DNA from: Rhodobacteraceae bacterium S2214
GTDB lineage: Bacteria; Pseudomonadota; Alphaproteobacteria; Rhodobacterales; Rhodobacteraceae
Assembly: GCA_025141675.1 (NCBI GenBank)
Contig: CP081161.1
Span: 2,578,001-2,642,000, forward strand
Length of the DNA: 64,000 bases
Reading direction: 5' to 3'
Part shown: positions 8,960 to 18,711 of the stretch, piece by piece
How positions within the stretch are numbered: position 1 is the stretch's first letter
Layout: each line of letters starts with the position of its first letter
The notes under the pieces: model-generated
Databases searched by the model: none
The model's input: the letters and a program-made list of their open reading frames with translations, nothing else
Told to the model about the DNA's origin: nothing
Position numbers and translations under genes: made by a program

Positions 8960-10198
8960 TCAGCGGTCAATTTCACCGAACACGACGTCCATCGTCCCGA
9001 TGATCGCGGCAACGTCAGCCAGCTGGTGGCCCGTTGCGACGTGATCCATCGCCTGCAGGTGCAGGAAGCCCGGCGCACGCAATTTCGCGCGGTACGGTTT
9101 GTTGGACCCGTCCGCCACGAGGAACACGCCGAATTCGCCTTTTGGTGCTTCAACAGCCGCGTAGGTTTCACCTGCTGGGACGTGGAACCCTTCGGTGTAT
9201 AGTTTGAAGTGGTGGATCAACGCCTCCATCGACGTTTTCATCTCGCCACGTGTTGGCGGTGTCATTTTACCGCGTGCCATCACGTCACCCTTTTCATGGC
9301 GCAGCTTTTCGCAGGCCTGACGGATGATGTGGGTCGACTGGCGCATTTCTTCCATGCGGCACAGGTAACGGTCGTAGCAGTCGCCGTTTTTGCCCACAGG
9401 CACTTGGAATTCGAATTCATCGTAGCATTCGTAAGGCTGCGCGCGGCGCAAATCCCATGCGAGCCCAGAGCCGCGAACCATCACGCCCGAGAAACCCCAG
9501 TCTTGAATTTCTTCTTCGGTCACAACGCCGATATCGCAGTTCCGCTGTTTGAAAATCCGGTTTTCGGTCAGCAGCCCGTCGATGTCGTCGATAACGCGCG
9601 GGAATTCCACGGCCCATTGGTCGATGTCTTCGATCAACTGATCTGGCAGGTCCTGATGCACCCCACCCGGACGGAAATAAGCGGCATGCAAACGCGCACC
9701 ACAGGCGCGTTCGTAGAACACCATCAGCTTTTCGCGCTCTTCAAAGCCCCAAAGCGGTGGCGTCAGCGCACCCACGTCCATCGCCTGTGTCGTGACGTTC
9801 AGCAGGTGGTTCAGCACGCGGCCAATTTCGGAATAAAGCACACGGATCAGTGACGCACGACGCGGCACTTCGGTGCCTGTCAGCTTTTCAATTGCAAGAC
9901 ACCAAGCGTGTTCTTGGTTCATCGGCGCCACGTAGTCGAGACGGTCGAAGTACGGCAGGTTTTGCAAGTACGTCCGGCTTTCCATCAGCTTTTCAGTGCC
10001 ACGGTGCAGCAGGCCGATGTGCGGATCGCAGCGTTCGACGATTTCGCCGTCGAGTTCAAGCACGAGACGCAAAACGCCGTGTGCCGCAGGGTGTTGCGGG
10101 CCAAAGTTGATGTTGAAGTTACGGATCTTCTGTTCGCCCGTCACCGCATCGGTTGAGCCGTCATCGTAGGTGTTTACCCGGATATCGCCGTCCATCAT
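8960..10198 (-). CDS. nuoD: NADH-quinone oxidoreductase subunit D
   Basis: The 49-kDa subunit of complex I, which forms the quinone pocket with NuoB. At 412 residues it has standard length. The family pattern [21 protein letters not shown] (near 32) supplies the HxxxH quinone-site histidine, followed by [12 protein letters not shown] and the C-terminal [10 protein letters not shown]. The start ATG overlaps the stop of the sulfotransferase gene by 4 bases, and an AGAGAGG ribosome site lies inside that gene, so translation is coupled. Confidence 0.98.
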   Translation of the reverse strand: MMDGDIRVNTYDDGSTDAVTGEQKIRNFNINFGPQHPAAHGVLRLVLELDGEIVERCDPHIGLLHRGTEKLMESRTYLQNLPYFDRLDYVAPMNQEHAWCLAIEKLTGTEVPRRASLIRVLYSEIGRVLNHLLNVTTQAMDVGALTPPLWGFEEREKLMVFYERACGARLHAAYFRPGGVHQDLPDQLIEDIDQWAVEFPRVIDDIDGLLTENRIFKQRNCDIGVVTEEEIQDWGFSGVMVRGSGLAWDLRRAQPYECYDEFEFQVPVGKNGDCYDRYLCRMEEMRQSTHIIRQACEKLRHEKGDVMARGKMTPPTRGEMKTSMEALIHHFKLYTEGFHVPAGETYAAVEAPKGEFGVFLVADGSNKPYRAKLRAPGFLHLQAMDHVATGHQLADVAAIIGTMDVVFGEIDR

Positions 10199-11082
10199 GT
10201 CAGGACCTCTCTGTTTTGGTGCCAGCGGTCGGGCAGTTCGCCCATCAGCCGTTCAACGTAATCATAATGTGGGATCAGCATCTCGCGCACGAGCCGCGCA
10301 CGGGATGGATCAAGTTCAGCGGGTTTTGACGCGTGGATTACACGATCAAAGTCCCCAACGCGCGGGGCCAGCCCCAGAAACGCGCAAATTTTGTCAACGG
10401 ACGCCTGCGTGAACAGGCCTTCGTAGAATGCAACATGCAGACGATCTCGCGGGATCACGTTCAGAATACGAGTCAGCATCCCTGTGTAATCGGACCGTTT
10501 TGCAACGCCGTTTTCATCGCCCTTCAGCAGGCGATCAAAAAGATGGTTCGCCTTGTCGGACAGAGTTTCCCCGTCTTTCACGCGCCAGCCTGCCATCATA
10601 CGCAGATTAGACCACAACCGATCCAGCGGGTCACGCAGCAGCATCACAAATCGCGTATCCGGCGCCATGTCGCGCATGCGGACCAGTGTTGGTTCATTCA
10701 TCAAACCGTAGGCCGGTGTGATGTCCCCAACAAGTTTCACGTCACTGCCAGCGTCGCGTGTCAGAAAATCTGTGTAGCCGGTATGATCCGCCCCACCCGT
10801 CTTCATCACTTTGATCCACGCTTCGACTTCATCAATGCGGCGATCAAGACGCGCTGCCTTGGCTTTGTCAGCCAACAACGTTTTCGCAAGCAGATCAGCG
10901 CGGACTGTTTCCAGCCGGATGATTTCCTTTTCGCGATGCTTGGGCACGGCGCGGTCAAAGTAGTGCAGTTCTTTGATATTCGGCAAAGCGCATTGCGGAT
11001 GGTCGCACAGGTAACGGTGAAGCCAGGATGTCCCTGCCTTCGTCGCACCTAGACCAAACATCAGCGTTTTGTCGTCCATCAA
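10195..11082 (-). CDS. Sulfotransferase-family protein inserted between nuoC and nuoD
   Basis: Protein of 295 residues. The PAPS 5'-phosphosulfate loop is [16 protein letters not shown] (about 10-25) and the 3'-phosphate motif is [19 protein letters not shown] (about 144-162); KELHYFD follows the first loop. So it is probably a cytosolic PAPS-dependent sulfotransferase acting on a carbohydrate or lipid; the acceptor cannot be told. It starts 3 bases after the nuoC stop and its stop overlaps nuoD by 4 bases, making it a full member of the nuo transcript. A direct role in complex I has no support in the family. Confidence 0.88.
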   Translation of the reverse strand: MMDDKTLMFGLGATKAGTSWLHRYLCDHPQCALPNIKELHYFDRAVPKHREKEIIRLETVRADLLAKTLLADKAKAARLDRRIDEVEAWIKVMKTGGADHTGYTDFLTRDAGSDVKLVGDITPAYGLMNEPTLVRMRDMAPDTRFVMLLRDPLDRLWSNLRMMAGWRVKDGETLSDKANHLFDRLLKGDENGVAKRSDYTGMLTRILNVIPRDRLHVAFYEGLFTQASVDKICAFLGLAPRVGDFDRVIHASKPAELDPSRARLVREMLIPHYDYVERLMGELPDRWHQNREVLT

Positions 11083-11085
11083 GGA

Positions 11086-11703
11086 TTAACCTTTTGCCTC
11101 AGCGTCTGCTTTGTCATCCCCCGGAAGGATGTATTCGGCCCCTTCCCACGGTGACATAAAGTCGAACTGACGGTATTCTTGGACCAGTGACACCGGTTCA
11201 TAAACAACGCGCTTTTGCACTTCGTCATAGCGGACTTCGGTGTAGCCAGTCGTCGGAAAATCCTTGCGCAGCGGATAGCCACGGAAACCGTAGTCAGTCA
11301 GGATACGACGCAGATCAGGGTGGCCTGAAAACAGGATGCCGTACATGTCGAAGATTTCGCGTTCAAACCAGTTCGAAGACGGGTGCACGGAAATGATCGA
11401 CGGCACCATGTCTTGTTCGCGCACCTGTGTTTTCAGGCGGATACGGTGGTTCTGGTACATCGACAGGAAGTGGTAGATGACGTCGAACCGCTTTGCACGG
11501 CTTGGGTAATCAACGGCTGTGATATCCACGAGGGACGAAAACTGGCAAGAACCGTCCGTTTTCAAGAATTCCACGAAGGACACGAGGTTGGACGCGGATA
11601 CGTTCAACGTCAGTTCATCGTTCGTGACGTCCCACGACAAAACGCAATCAGGGCGTTTCAGTTCGATGTGTTGGCCAAGTTGTTGGAGTGCTTCGGTCAT
11701 CAC
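11086..11703 (-). CDS. nuoC: NADH-quinone oxidoreductase subunit C
   Basis: The 30-kDa subunit of the complex I connecting module, 205 residues. The family signature [20 protein letters not shown] is near 112-131, followed by [19 protein letters not shown]. It begins 1 base after the nuoB stop and is separate from NuoD (not a CD fusion), although a sulfotransferase gene sits between the two. Confidence 0.98.
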   Translation of the reverse strand: MMTEALQQLGQHIELKRPDCVLSWDVTNDELTLNVSASNLVSFVEFLKTDGSCQFSSLVDITAVDYPSRAKRFDVIYHFLSMYQNHRIRLKTQVREQDMVPSIISVHPSSNWFEREIFDMYGILFSGHPDLRRILTDYGFRGYPLRKDFPTTGYTEVRYDEVQKRVVYEPVSLVQEYRQFDFMSPWEGAEYILPGDDKADAEAKG

Positions 11704-11704
11704 C

Positions 11705-12329
<625 letters not shown>

Positions 12330-12394
12330 GCCGACAGTGGCCCATCGCAAGGGGTGAATTTAACATTATCGAGGCAAATAAAGTATGAACGTCA

Positions 12395-12433
12395 GGCGGT
12401 TATACCCAAGCGAAACACTCAAGTATAACCGCC
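12395..12433. promoter_or_regulatory. Perfect 11-base inverted repeat before nuoB
   Basis: GGCGGTTATAC and its exact complement GTATAACCGCC are separated by 17 bases. No T run follows on either side, so it is not a classic intrinsic terminator. It may be an operator with two half sites or an RNA hairpin in the nuoB leader. It lies between the 133-residue orf and the candidate nuoB promoter. Confidence 0.5.
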
Positions 12434-12464
12434 CAGCGGCGTCAAGTCGCACGCACAACCGTCA

Positions 12465-12866
12465 TCATGCGCTGCGCTTTTTCTGGAGGGCATCGACCGC
12501 CTCTTCCGCGAAATCCGTCCGGAGCTGGTATTGGCCAGACGCCACGATGAAATCCGGTGCATCAAAGTTAATGATCGAAAAGGTTTGGCGCAGATGTGTG
12601 CCTGAGATCGGGATATAATCAGGGTCTTCGCCCGTCATTTTGTTGTACAGGCGGCCACCGAACCAACGGCTTCTTCGCTTTGCCGCAATCGCGACCTGTT
12701 TACGATAATGCAGTATCTGAAGCAGGCCGTCGTCGTCGTGCGCAATGACATCCGCCGCTTTGCTTGCTGCGGACATGACTGACCCAAGCCCCGCAGTTGC
12801 GGCGTCAGATATGCCTGATTGCGTTGGCGACGGCCCCGCGACTATTTTCATAATTGGTTTGTTCAT
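12465..12866 (-). CDS. Hypothetical protein between nuoA and nuoB
   Basis: Protein of 133 residues with no signal peptide or TM segment. It has an Ala/Ser-rich N-terminal third (SDAATAGLGSVMSAASKAADV), then a basic patch (AKRRSRWFGGRLYNKM) and a mixed C-terminal region (DPDYIPISGTHLRQTFSIIN). No family is recognised. It is preceded by the nuoA terminator and has no convincing ribosome site; the second Met (residue 6) is another possible start. It is flanked by noncoding sequence on both sides, unlike the other accessory genes, so it may be expressed independently. Confidence 0.6.
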   Translation of the reverse strand: MNKPIMKIVAGPSPTQSGISDAATAGLGSVMSAASKAADVIAHDDDGLLQILHYRKQVAIAAKRRSRWFGGRLYNKMTGEDPDYIPISGTHLRQTFSIINFDAPDFIVASGQYQLRTDFAEEAVDALQKKRSA

Positions 12867-12930
12867 TAGGCGACATTAACCGACCGCATACACACGCTCA
12901 ACGGGTGTCTTTCCCCTTCGCCTTCACACG

Positions 12931-12961
12931 AAAAAAGCCGCCCAAAATCTTGAGCGGCTTT
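12931..12961 (-). terminator. Intrinsic terminator after nuoA
   Basis: On the minus strand an 8-base stem (AAAGCCGC pairing with GCGGCTTT) with a 12-base loop is followed by a run of T. It sits about 30 bases after the nuoA stop. It would end or attenuate the nuoA transcript before the rest of the complex I genes. Confidence 0.7.
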
Positions 12962-12989
12962 CAAATTCACTGGGATGTCGCGAATGGGG

Positions 12990-13355
12990 TTATTCCCACT
13001 CAAGCGCGCCCTTTTTCCATTCGTAGGCAAAGCCCGCTGTCAGTACGCCCAAGAACACCATCATGGACCAGAAACCCACCATGCTGACGTCTTTAAACGC
13101 CACCGCCCATGGGAACAGGAACGCGACTTCGAGGTCGAAGATGATGAACAGGATCGATACGAGATAGAACCGCACGTCGAATTTCATCCGCGCATCGTCA
13201 AAGGCGTTAAACCCACATTCGTATGCAGACACTTTTTCCGGATCAGGATTGCGGACCGCAACAACGGCCGCTGCAAGGATCAAGATCACGCCCAGCGCAA
13301 TCGCGAGGCCCAAAAAGATCATAATCGGCAAATATTCAGTCAGCATCTCTTGCAC
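12990..13355 (-). CDS. nuoA: NADH-quinone oxidoreductase subunit A
   Basis: Three-TM membrane-arm subunit, 121 residues. The GTG at 13355 is chosen because GGAAAGG lies 7 bases upstream and family members begin with a matching M-x-E-M-L-x-E-Y-L-P. Signatures are [20 protein letters not shown] and the helix [20 protein letters not shown]. It is first in the cluster and diverges from the phosphotransferase gene; the next feature is a terminator. Confidence 0.97.
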   Translation of the reverse strand: MQEMLTEYLPIMIFLGLAIALGVILILAAAVVAVRNPDPEKVSAYECGFNAFDDARMKFDVRFYLVSILFIIFDLEVAFLFPWAVAFKDVSMVGFWSMMVFLGVLTAGFAYEWKKGALEWE

Positions 13356-13410
13356 GGGTGGTCCTTTCCCTAACAGGCAGGGGATGACCCCGCCTCTCTT
13401 GGCTGGCTGA

Positions 13411-13439
13411 CACTTACCCTTGGCATCCGGAAGGGTCAA
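13411..13439 (-). promoter_or_regulatory. Candidate nuoA promoter
   Basis: On the minus strand TTGACC, 17 bases, TAAGTG, with the -10 box about 55 bases before the GTG start. The -35 box is good and the -10 box is weak. It is in the only long gap upstream of nuoA. Confidence 0.35.
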
Positions 13440-13547
13440 CGGGTCGGACGCCCGGATGCGTTCAAAATTTTCTGCGACCTTTGTCCGTTTGTTCATCGGA
13501 TCGAAAGCAATGATGACAATCGCACCCGCGCAAGGCAGAGTTTCGTG

Positions 13548-14387
13548 ATGGACGACACATTGCACCATTTTGCCGTCTCGTTGCCCACCCATGTGGCCGA
13601 CACCCCGATTGCGACCATTTGGAAAGTCACACAGGCGGATGGCACGCCAGCGGCGCTCAAGGTGTATAAGGATGGATCAGCTGGGGAAGAGGAACCGGGA
13701 TTCGCCTTACTGCGCGCGTGGGATGGGCGTGGGGCTGCAAGGCTGCTGGGGCGCGCGAAAGGCGCTGCCTTGTTAGAATGGCTCGACGGTCCGACATTGG
13801 GCGATATGGTGAGGGACGGATCGGAGGAAATAGCGACGATCGAGCTGGGCCAAACTGCACGTCGACTGCATGCGCAAGTTCCGGTGTTGACTACCCCCCT
13901 GCCATCGCTGGCGGACCGGTTCAACGCGCTGATGACCGCCCGTTATGCAACCACATGCCCGAAGGCGACGCAGGTCACGATTGATGCCGCACGTGGCCTC
14001 GCGGCCGAACTGTTGTACAGTCAAAAGGGCATCCGCCCACTGCACGGCGATCTGCATCACGATAACATCAAAGGCAGCGCGCGCGGGTTTCTTTCGTTTG
14101 ACGCGAAGGGCGTATTGGGGGATCGGACCTATGATCTGGCGAACGCGCTGCGCAATCCTATTGGCGCGGAAGACCACTATCGTCAGCCTGCCGTTATTCA
14201 GCACCGCGTGAAGATATGGGCCGCCGCGTTCGACGTATCAGAGCTTCGATTGCTGCAATGGGCCGCGGCGCATGCGGCCCTGTCGTTGGCTTGGACGAAC
14301 AACGGGCTATTCGATCAAGAAGAACCGTCCGAAATCGCCCTTATCGATCAATTCCTGACCTTTGCGCAGCAAGCAACACGGGCCTAG
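13548..14387 (+). CDS. Aminoglycoside/hydroxyurea-type phosphotransferase
   Basis: Protein of 279 residues of the APH(6)/hydroxyurea kinase-like group. It has a beta-rich N-lobe with the ATP lysine in AALKVYKDG, the catalytic loop [11 protein letters not shown] (about 165-175) and the metal motif [12 protein letters not shown], where the family usually has D-x-K-G. It may phosphorylate streptomycin-like compounds or a metabolite; chromosomal roseobacter copies need not give resistance. It starts at ATG 13548 (a GTG lies one codon earlier), diverges from nuoA and overlaps the last liu gene tail to tail by 4 bases. Confidence 0.85.
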   Translation: MDDTLHHFAVSLPTHVADTPIATIWKVTQADGTPAALKVYKDGSAGEEEPGFALLRAWDGRGAARLLGRAKGAALLEWLDGPTLGDMVRDGSEEIATIELGQTARRLHAQVPVLTTPLPSLADRFNALMTARYATTCPKATQVTIDAARGLAAELLYSQKGIRPLHGDLHHDNIKGSARGFLSFDAKGVLGDRTYDLANALRNPIGAEDHYRQPAVIQHRVKIWAAAFDVSELRLLQWAAAHAALSLAWTNNGLFDQEEPSEIALIDQFLTFAQQATRA

Positions 14388-15160
14388 GCCCAGCGCGGTT
14401 TGCGCTTTTCAAAGAACGCGGCGATTCCTTCTTGCGCTTCATCGCTGGCCCATTGCGCCAACAAGGCCGCGATACTGCGATCCATTGTGGCGGCATCAAT
14501 CTTGGGGCCGTAACTGCGGGCGTAAGCCTTGGCAGCAGCCACCGCACCCGGGGCGCACGCCAAATATGGATCCACTTCGCGTGCGATAGCTGTAACCAGA
14601 TCGGCATCCGCCACAACGCGGCTGACGATCCCAAGATCCTTCGCCTCGTGCGCACCAAAACGACGGGACGACATGAAGACTTGGCGCGCGCGACCTTCTC
14701 CCATGCGGGCCATCACGTACGGCCCGATAGTAGCGGGGATAAGTCCGAGCTTTGTCTCGGTCAGGCCAAACATCGCACCCTCACTGGCCACGACCACGTC
14801 GCACACGCAGCACATGCCCACACCGCCGCCAAATGCATCGGCGTGCACGCGACCGATCAACGGCTTTTTCATACTGTTCAGGGCCTGCAACATGCCCGCG
14901 ATCCGGCGCGCTTCAACCGTTCGTGCAGCGTCGTCCGCTTCCATCTGGGCCCGCATCCAGCCCAAATCGCCACCAGCACAGAACACCCCGCCTTCCGCCG
15001 CCAGCACCACAACGCGCACGGCGTCATCCGCGTCAAGCTGGGCGGCCATTTGCGTCAATTCGTCCATCATTTGTGCAGATAGGGCGTTGCGCTTTTCAGA
15101 TCGCGCCAACGACACCGTCGCCACACCGCGCGCATCAACTGCTAGTTTCACGTGATCCAT
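14384..15160 (-). CDS. liuC: Enoyl-CoA hydratase family, probable methylglutaconyl-CoA hydratase
   Basis: Crotonase-fold enzyme of 258 residues. The oxyanion-hole segments are VFCAGGDLGWM (about 60-70) and HADAFGGGVGMCCVCD (about 105-120), followed by LGLIPATIGPYV. In this operon it would hydrate 3-methylglutaconyl-CoA to HMG-CoA, the step between methylcrotonyl-CoA carboxylase and HMG-CoA lyase; this assignment rests on context. It starts 3 bases after the lyase gene and is last in the operon. Confidence 0.92.
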   Translation of the reverse strand: MDHVKLAVDARGVATVSLARSEKRNALSAQMMDELTQMAAQLDADDAVRVVVLAAEGGVFCAGGDLGWMRAQMEADDAARTVEARRIAGMLQALNSMKKPLIGRVHADAFGGGVGMCCVCDVVVASEGAMFGLTETKLGLIPATIGPYVMARMGEGRARQVFMSSRRFGAHEAKDLGIVSRVVADADLVTAIAREVDPYLACAPGAVAAAKAYARSYGPKIDAATMDRSIAALLAQWASDEAQEGIAAFFEKRKPRWA

Positions 15161-15163
15161 CTT

Positions 15164-16021
15164 TTATCCTTTCATGCTGCGGGCCAAAGCCGCAGCCTGC
15201 GCAATAACGTCCCCGTCAACGCCTGTTGTGTATCCAAGCGCTGTGACATGGGCCAAAACCGCTTCTGTGGCGACATTGCCGGGCGCACCGGGTGCGTAAG
15301 GACAACCGCCAAGACCGCCGACTGCACTATCGAAATGGCGCAGCCCTTTACCCAGTGCGACGCTCACGTTTTCCAGCGCCTGCCCGCCTGTATCATGGAA
15401 ATGTCCGGCCAATTGATCTGCAGGCGCAATATCCAGAGCTGCATCCAGCATCGTCGCAACACGCGCAGGTTCGCCACGACCCAACGTGTCGCCAAGCGAC
15501 ACCTGCATCGGGGCAACGGCACGCAAATCGGCAACGGCCTTCGCAACTGCTTCGGGCTGAGTGGGCCCATCAAACGGGCAATCGGTGATACAAGACACAT
15601 AACCGCGGACCGGAACACCTGCCGCCTCTGCCGCGCGCACAACGGGTGTCAGGCGCACAATCGATTCCGCCACAGAACAATTCAGGTTGGACTGACTGAA
15701 CCCTTCAGAGGCAGAGATAAACACAGCCACCTCAAACGGACCGTCCGCAAAGGGGGCGAAGCTCTCCCAGCCGCGCATGTTGGGGACCAAAACACCATAT
15801 GTACAACCGGCCACGCGCGTCATCTTAGCCAGAACGTCCGGCGTATTGGCCATCTGCGGAACCCATTTGGGGCTGACGAAAGACCCGACTTCGATATCGG
15901 TCAAACCAGAGGTCCCCAGCAGATCAATCAACGCGACCTTGTCCGCAACCGAAATCACTCCCGGTTCATTCTGTAACCCGTCACGCGGGCCAACCTCGTG
16001 GATCGTCACATGTTCAGCCAT
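15164..16021 (-). CDS. mvaB: Hydroxymethylglutaryl-CoA lyase
   Basis: TIM-barrel lyase of 285 residues that splits HMG-CoA into acetoacetate and acetyl-CoA, the last step of leucine breakdown. The metal/substrate motif GPRDGLQNEPG is at the N-terminus (about 12-22), with GHFHDTGGQALEN for the metal histidines. The signature loop VGGLGGCPYAPGAPGN carries the catalytic Cys. It lies downstream of the GST gene after an 84-base gap containing a roseobacter-type intergenic element. Confidence 0.97.
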   Translation of the reverse strand: MAEHVTIHEVGPRDGLQNEPGVISVADKVALIDLLGTSGLTDIEVGSFVSPKWVPQMANTPDVLAKMTRVAGCTYGVLVPNMRGWESFAPFADGPFEVAVFISASEGFSQSNLNCSVAESIVRLTPVVRAAEAAGVPVRGYVSCITDCPFDGPTQPEAVAKAVADLRAVAPMQVSLGDTLGRGEPARVATMLDAALDIAPADQLAGHFHDTGGQALENVSVALGKGLRHFDSAVGGLGGCPYAPGAPGNVATEAVLAHVTALGYTTGVDGDVIAQAAALARSMKG

Positions 16022-16032
16022 CGTGCAGTCCC

Positions 16033-16081
16033 ATTTCTTTTGGTCTTAAATATCTCGGGGGTATGGGGGCTGGCCCCCATG
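16033..16081 (-). repeat. Intergenic hairpin element of roseobacter type
   Basis: On the minus strand a perfect hairpin (ATGGGGGC / GCCCCCAT around CA) is followed by ACCCCCGAGATATTTAAGACC and an AAGAAATGG stretch, ending just before the HMG-CoA lyase start. Many Rhodobacteraceae genomes, as I recall, have a dispersed element of this form: a G/C hairpin, a 'CCCCCGAGATATTT' box, then an 'AAGAA' ribosome-site-like end. It may serve as terminator plus leader. Only one copy was seen in this window. Confidence 0.45.
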
Positions 16082-16105
16082 TCTTCTCCAGCAACATCCG
16101 CCACA

Positions 16106-16768
16106 TCATTTTTCAACCGGCCACGGTGGGTAGAAGTCTTTGGCATAAAGCGAGGGCTCGCCTTGCGGCGGTAGCGCCTTTTGAAAAGCCTCCCGCGTGG
16201 TCAATCGGTTGTACCAAGCTGTCACTTTTGGAAAGGCGTCCAGCGTCACAAAGTGTGTCGCCATATAGACGGCCTGTCCCACGCCGATGTCCGCCGCAGA
16301 AAACCCGCTGCCCAACAGATAACCTGAATTTGTAAGCCCCGTCTCGACCGTGCCAATTGTCTTCGCCAAACGGCGGGCTTCGAGGTTCATAACAATTGGG
16401 CTGCGCATGTGGTCTTCAAAGAGCGCCACGTGTTGTTGGGTCAATGCCGCGCAATGCTGGCTGATCGTTTCGGCAAAATGGATCCAATTGAGCCAAGCGT
16501 ATCGTTCCGGATCACCGACTAGCCGCCCCAAGCCCGCGTCAGGCGCATATTCGCTGAGCACTTCGGCAATAGCGCCGCTTTCAAACAGCACCTGCCCGTC
16601 GATTTCGAGCGAAGGGACGCGCCCCGCAGGGTTCAGTGCCAGATATGCCTCTGATTTGATCGATGCGTCGAAGGGATAGACCTGCAATTCGAACGGCACA
16701 CCTAATTCATGCAACAGCCAGAGGCTCCGCATCGACCGTGTTTGGTGGCAATGATGCAGCCGGATCAT
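16106..16768 (-). CDS. Glutathione S-transferase family protein
   Basis: Protein of 220 residues. The N-terminal thioredoxin-fold domain contains SMRSLWLLHELGVPFELQVY (about 12-31), the cis-Pro region GRVPSLEIDG and the glutathione-binding LFESGAI. The C-terminal helical domain ends with WYNRLTTREAFQKALPPQGE. The role inside the liu operon is unknown; the start overlaps the mccA stop by 4 bases, so it is co-translated with it. The substrate cannot be told from sequence. Confidence 0.92.
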   Translation of the reverse strand: MIRLHHCHQTRSMRSLWLLHELGVPFELQVYPFDASIKSEAYLALNPAGRVPSLEIDGQVLFESGAIAEVLSEYAPDAGLGRLVGDPERYAWLNWIHFAETISQHCAALTQQHVALFEDHMRSPIVMNLEARRLAKTIGTVETGLTNSGYLLGSGFSAADIGVGQAVYMATHFVTLDAFPKVTAWYNRLTTREAFQKALPPQGEPSLYAKDFYPPWPVEK

Positions 16769-18711
16769 GGTGCCTCCCCATCCGCCGCTTCCAATGTGAC
16801 CAATTCGGCCCCTGCCACGACTTGGTCGCCCAGCGCCGCGCCGAGTTTTGCGACCACGCCATCGCGCGGTGCGCGCAGCACGTGTTCCATTTTCATCGCT
16901 TCAAGCACCACAAGCCGGTCGCCTTCGGACACCGCTTGCCCGACGGTCACAGCAACGTCCTGGATGAGACCCGGCATCGGGGCCATGACCGCATCACCGC
17001 TACCCACAGAGCTTGCCCGCGCGAGCGGATCAACGATATCGAAACAAGTCGCAGTGCCCCCAAAGACAGTCACCTGTCCAACATGACGAACAGCTTTAGG
17101 AAGCGCCCTCGCAGCGCTGCGCCAACCGCCCGTCCTGCGTGTCAGACCGACGGTCCCGAATGGTGTTGTCACGTCACAGGTATTGCCATCGGCAAAGGCC
17201 ACCACAGCATCGCAATCATCGTCGCCCAATCGCAAGTGGACGGTTTGCGGGAGCGGCTGCCACAGCGCAAAGCCGGTCATCGGTCCATCTGCAGTCGCGA
17301 GGTCTGCCGCACAAAACGCAGCAGCCGCCACATCAAGTGCCGTCGGATCGTCTTGCGCGGTCAGCACGTCGATGTCCCGCGCGATCAGGCCTGTATCCAC
17401 ATCGCCCGCCGCAAAGCCCGCGTGCCGTGACAATGCGCCAAGGAAACCCACATTGGTTGTCGTGCCCGCCACATGGGTCGCGGCCAAAGCATCACTCAAC
17501 TTGCGCAAAGCGGTCGTCCGGTCTGGCCCATAGGTCGTGACCTTGGCAATCATCGGATCATACCACGGTGAAATCGTATCGCCTTGGGTGACGCCGCTAT
17601 CGATGCGGGCAGTGTCAGGGAAAGACAGATGCGACAGCGTCCCGATTGCGGGCAAAAAGCCTGCGGGGACATCTTCGGCGTAAAGACGCGCCTCGAACGC
17701 ATGACCTGTGATCGACAGATCGTCCTGTTGTATCGGAAGCCCCTGCCCCGATGCGACCAGCAATTGCCACGCGACCAGATCAACGCCGGTGATGGCCTCG
17801 GTCACGGGGTGTTCTACCTGTAGGCGCGTGTTCATTTCCATGAACCAAAAGCCGTCAGGATGAAGACCGTTTGATCCGTCCACGATAAATTCGATCGTGC
17901 CGGCCCCTGCGTAGCCAATTGCCTTTGCAGCGGTGACCGCCGCATCGCCCATGGCACTGCGCATCGCATCGGTCATGCCGGGCGCTGGGGCTTCTTCGAT
18001 GACCTTCTGGTGGCGGCGTTGCAGCGAACAGTCCCGCTCGAACAGGTGCACCGCATCGGTTCCATCGCCAAAGACCTGCACTTCGATATGACGCGGGCTT
18101 TGGATGTATTTTTCGATCAAAACGTCAGGATTGCCAAAGGCGGTTTTCCCTTCGGCCTGCGCGGAGTTCAGATTTTCCAGAAAATCTGCGGCCTTCTCAA
18201 CCAAGCGCATGCCTTTGCCGCCGCCGCCCGCTACGGCTTTGATCAGCACAGGATAGCCGATCTTTTCGGCCTCTGCCGCGAGCAGGTCTGGGTTCTGATC
18301 CGCCCCGTGATAGCCCGGCACAACGGGCACGCCCGCTTTGATCATCAAAGCCTTGGCCGCGTCTTTCAGCCCCATGGCGCGGATCGCGTCGGCGCTTGGC
18401 CCAATGAATGTCAGGCCCGCCTTGGTCACCGCATCCACGAAATCGGGGTTTTCGGACAAAAAACCATACCCTGGATGGATCGCTTCCGCGCCGGTATCCA
18501 ACGCTGCCTGAATGATCAGGTCACTGCGCAGGTAGCTGTCAGCGACAGGGGCCGGTCCGAGCCGTACCGCTTCATCCGCGTTCCTGACATGCAGCGCATC
18601 CGCGTCCGCATCTGAATACACAGCCACCGTTTTCACGCCCATATCGCGGGCCGTCCGGATAATGCGGCAGGCAATTTCGCCACGATTGGCTATGAGGATT
18701 TTGTTAAACAT
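16765..18711 (-). CDS. liuD: Methylcrotonyl-CoA carboxylase biotin-carrying subunit
   Basis: Alpha subunit of 648 residues: biotin carboxylase (NKILIANRGEIACRII at the start, ATP loop GGGGKGMRLV near 165, EMNTRLQVEHPVTE near 285) followed by a linker and a C-terminal biotinyl domain with the biotin lysine in VLEAMKMEHVL (about 612). With the beta subunit it carboxylates 3-methylcrotonyl-CoA. I chose ATG 18711, which overlaps the SNase stop as TGATG; an ATG four codons earlier is possible. A propionyl/acetyl-CoA specificity is excluded mainly by context. Confidence 0.95.
   Translation of the reverse strand: MFNKILIANRGEIACRIIRTARDMGVKTVAVYSDADADALHVRNADEAVRLGPAPVADSYLRSDLIIQAALDTGAEAIHPGYGFLSENPDFVDAVTKAGLTFIGPSADAIRAMGLKDAAKALMIKAGVPVVPGYHGADQNPDLLAAEAEKIGYPVLIKAVAGGGGKGMRLVEKAADFLENLNSAQAEGKTAFGNPDVLIEKYIQSPRHIEVQVFGDGTDAVHLFERDCSLQRRHQKVIEEAPAPGMTDAMRSAMGDAAVTAAKAIGYAGAGTIEFIVDGSNGLHPDGFWFMEMNTRLQVEHPVTEAITGVDLVAWQLLVASGQGLPIQQDDLSITGHAFEARLYAEDVPAGFLPAIGTLSHLSFPDTARIDSGVTQGDTISPWYDPMIAKVTTYGPDRTTALRKLSDALAATHVAGTTTNVGFLGALSRHAGFAAGDVDTGLIARDIDVLTAQDDPTALDVAAAAFCAADLATADGPMTGFALWQPLPQTVHLRLGDDDCDAVVAFADGNTCDVTTPFGTVGLTRRTGGWRSAARALPKAVRHVGQVTVFGGTATCFDIVDPLARASSVGSGDAVMAPMPGLIQDVAVTVGQAVSEGDRLVVLEAMKMEHVLRAPRDGVVAKLGAALGDQVVAGAELVTLEAADGEAP

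Noticed and set aside
13548..14387. Acquired antibiotic-resistance gene
   Set aside because: Composition matches the neighbours and no mobile element is nearby; likely a resident chromosomal kinase with unknown substrate.
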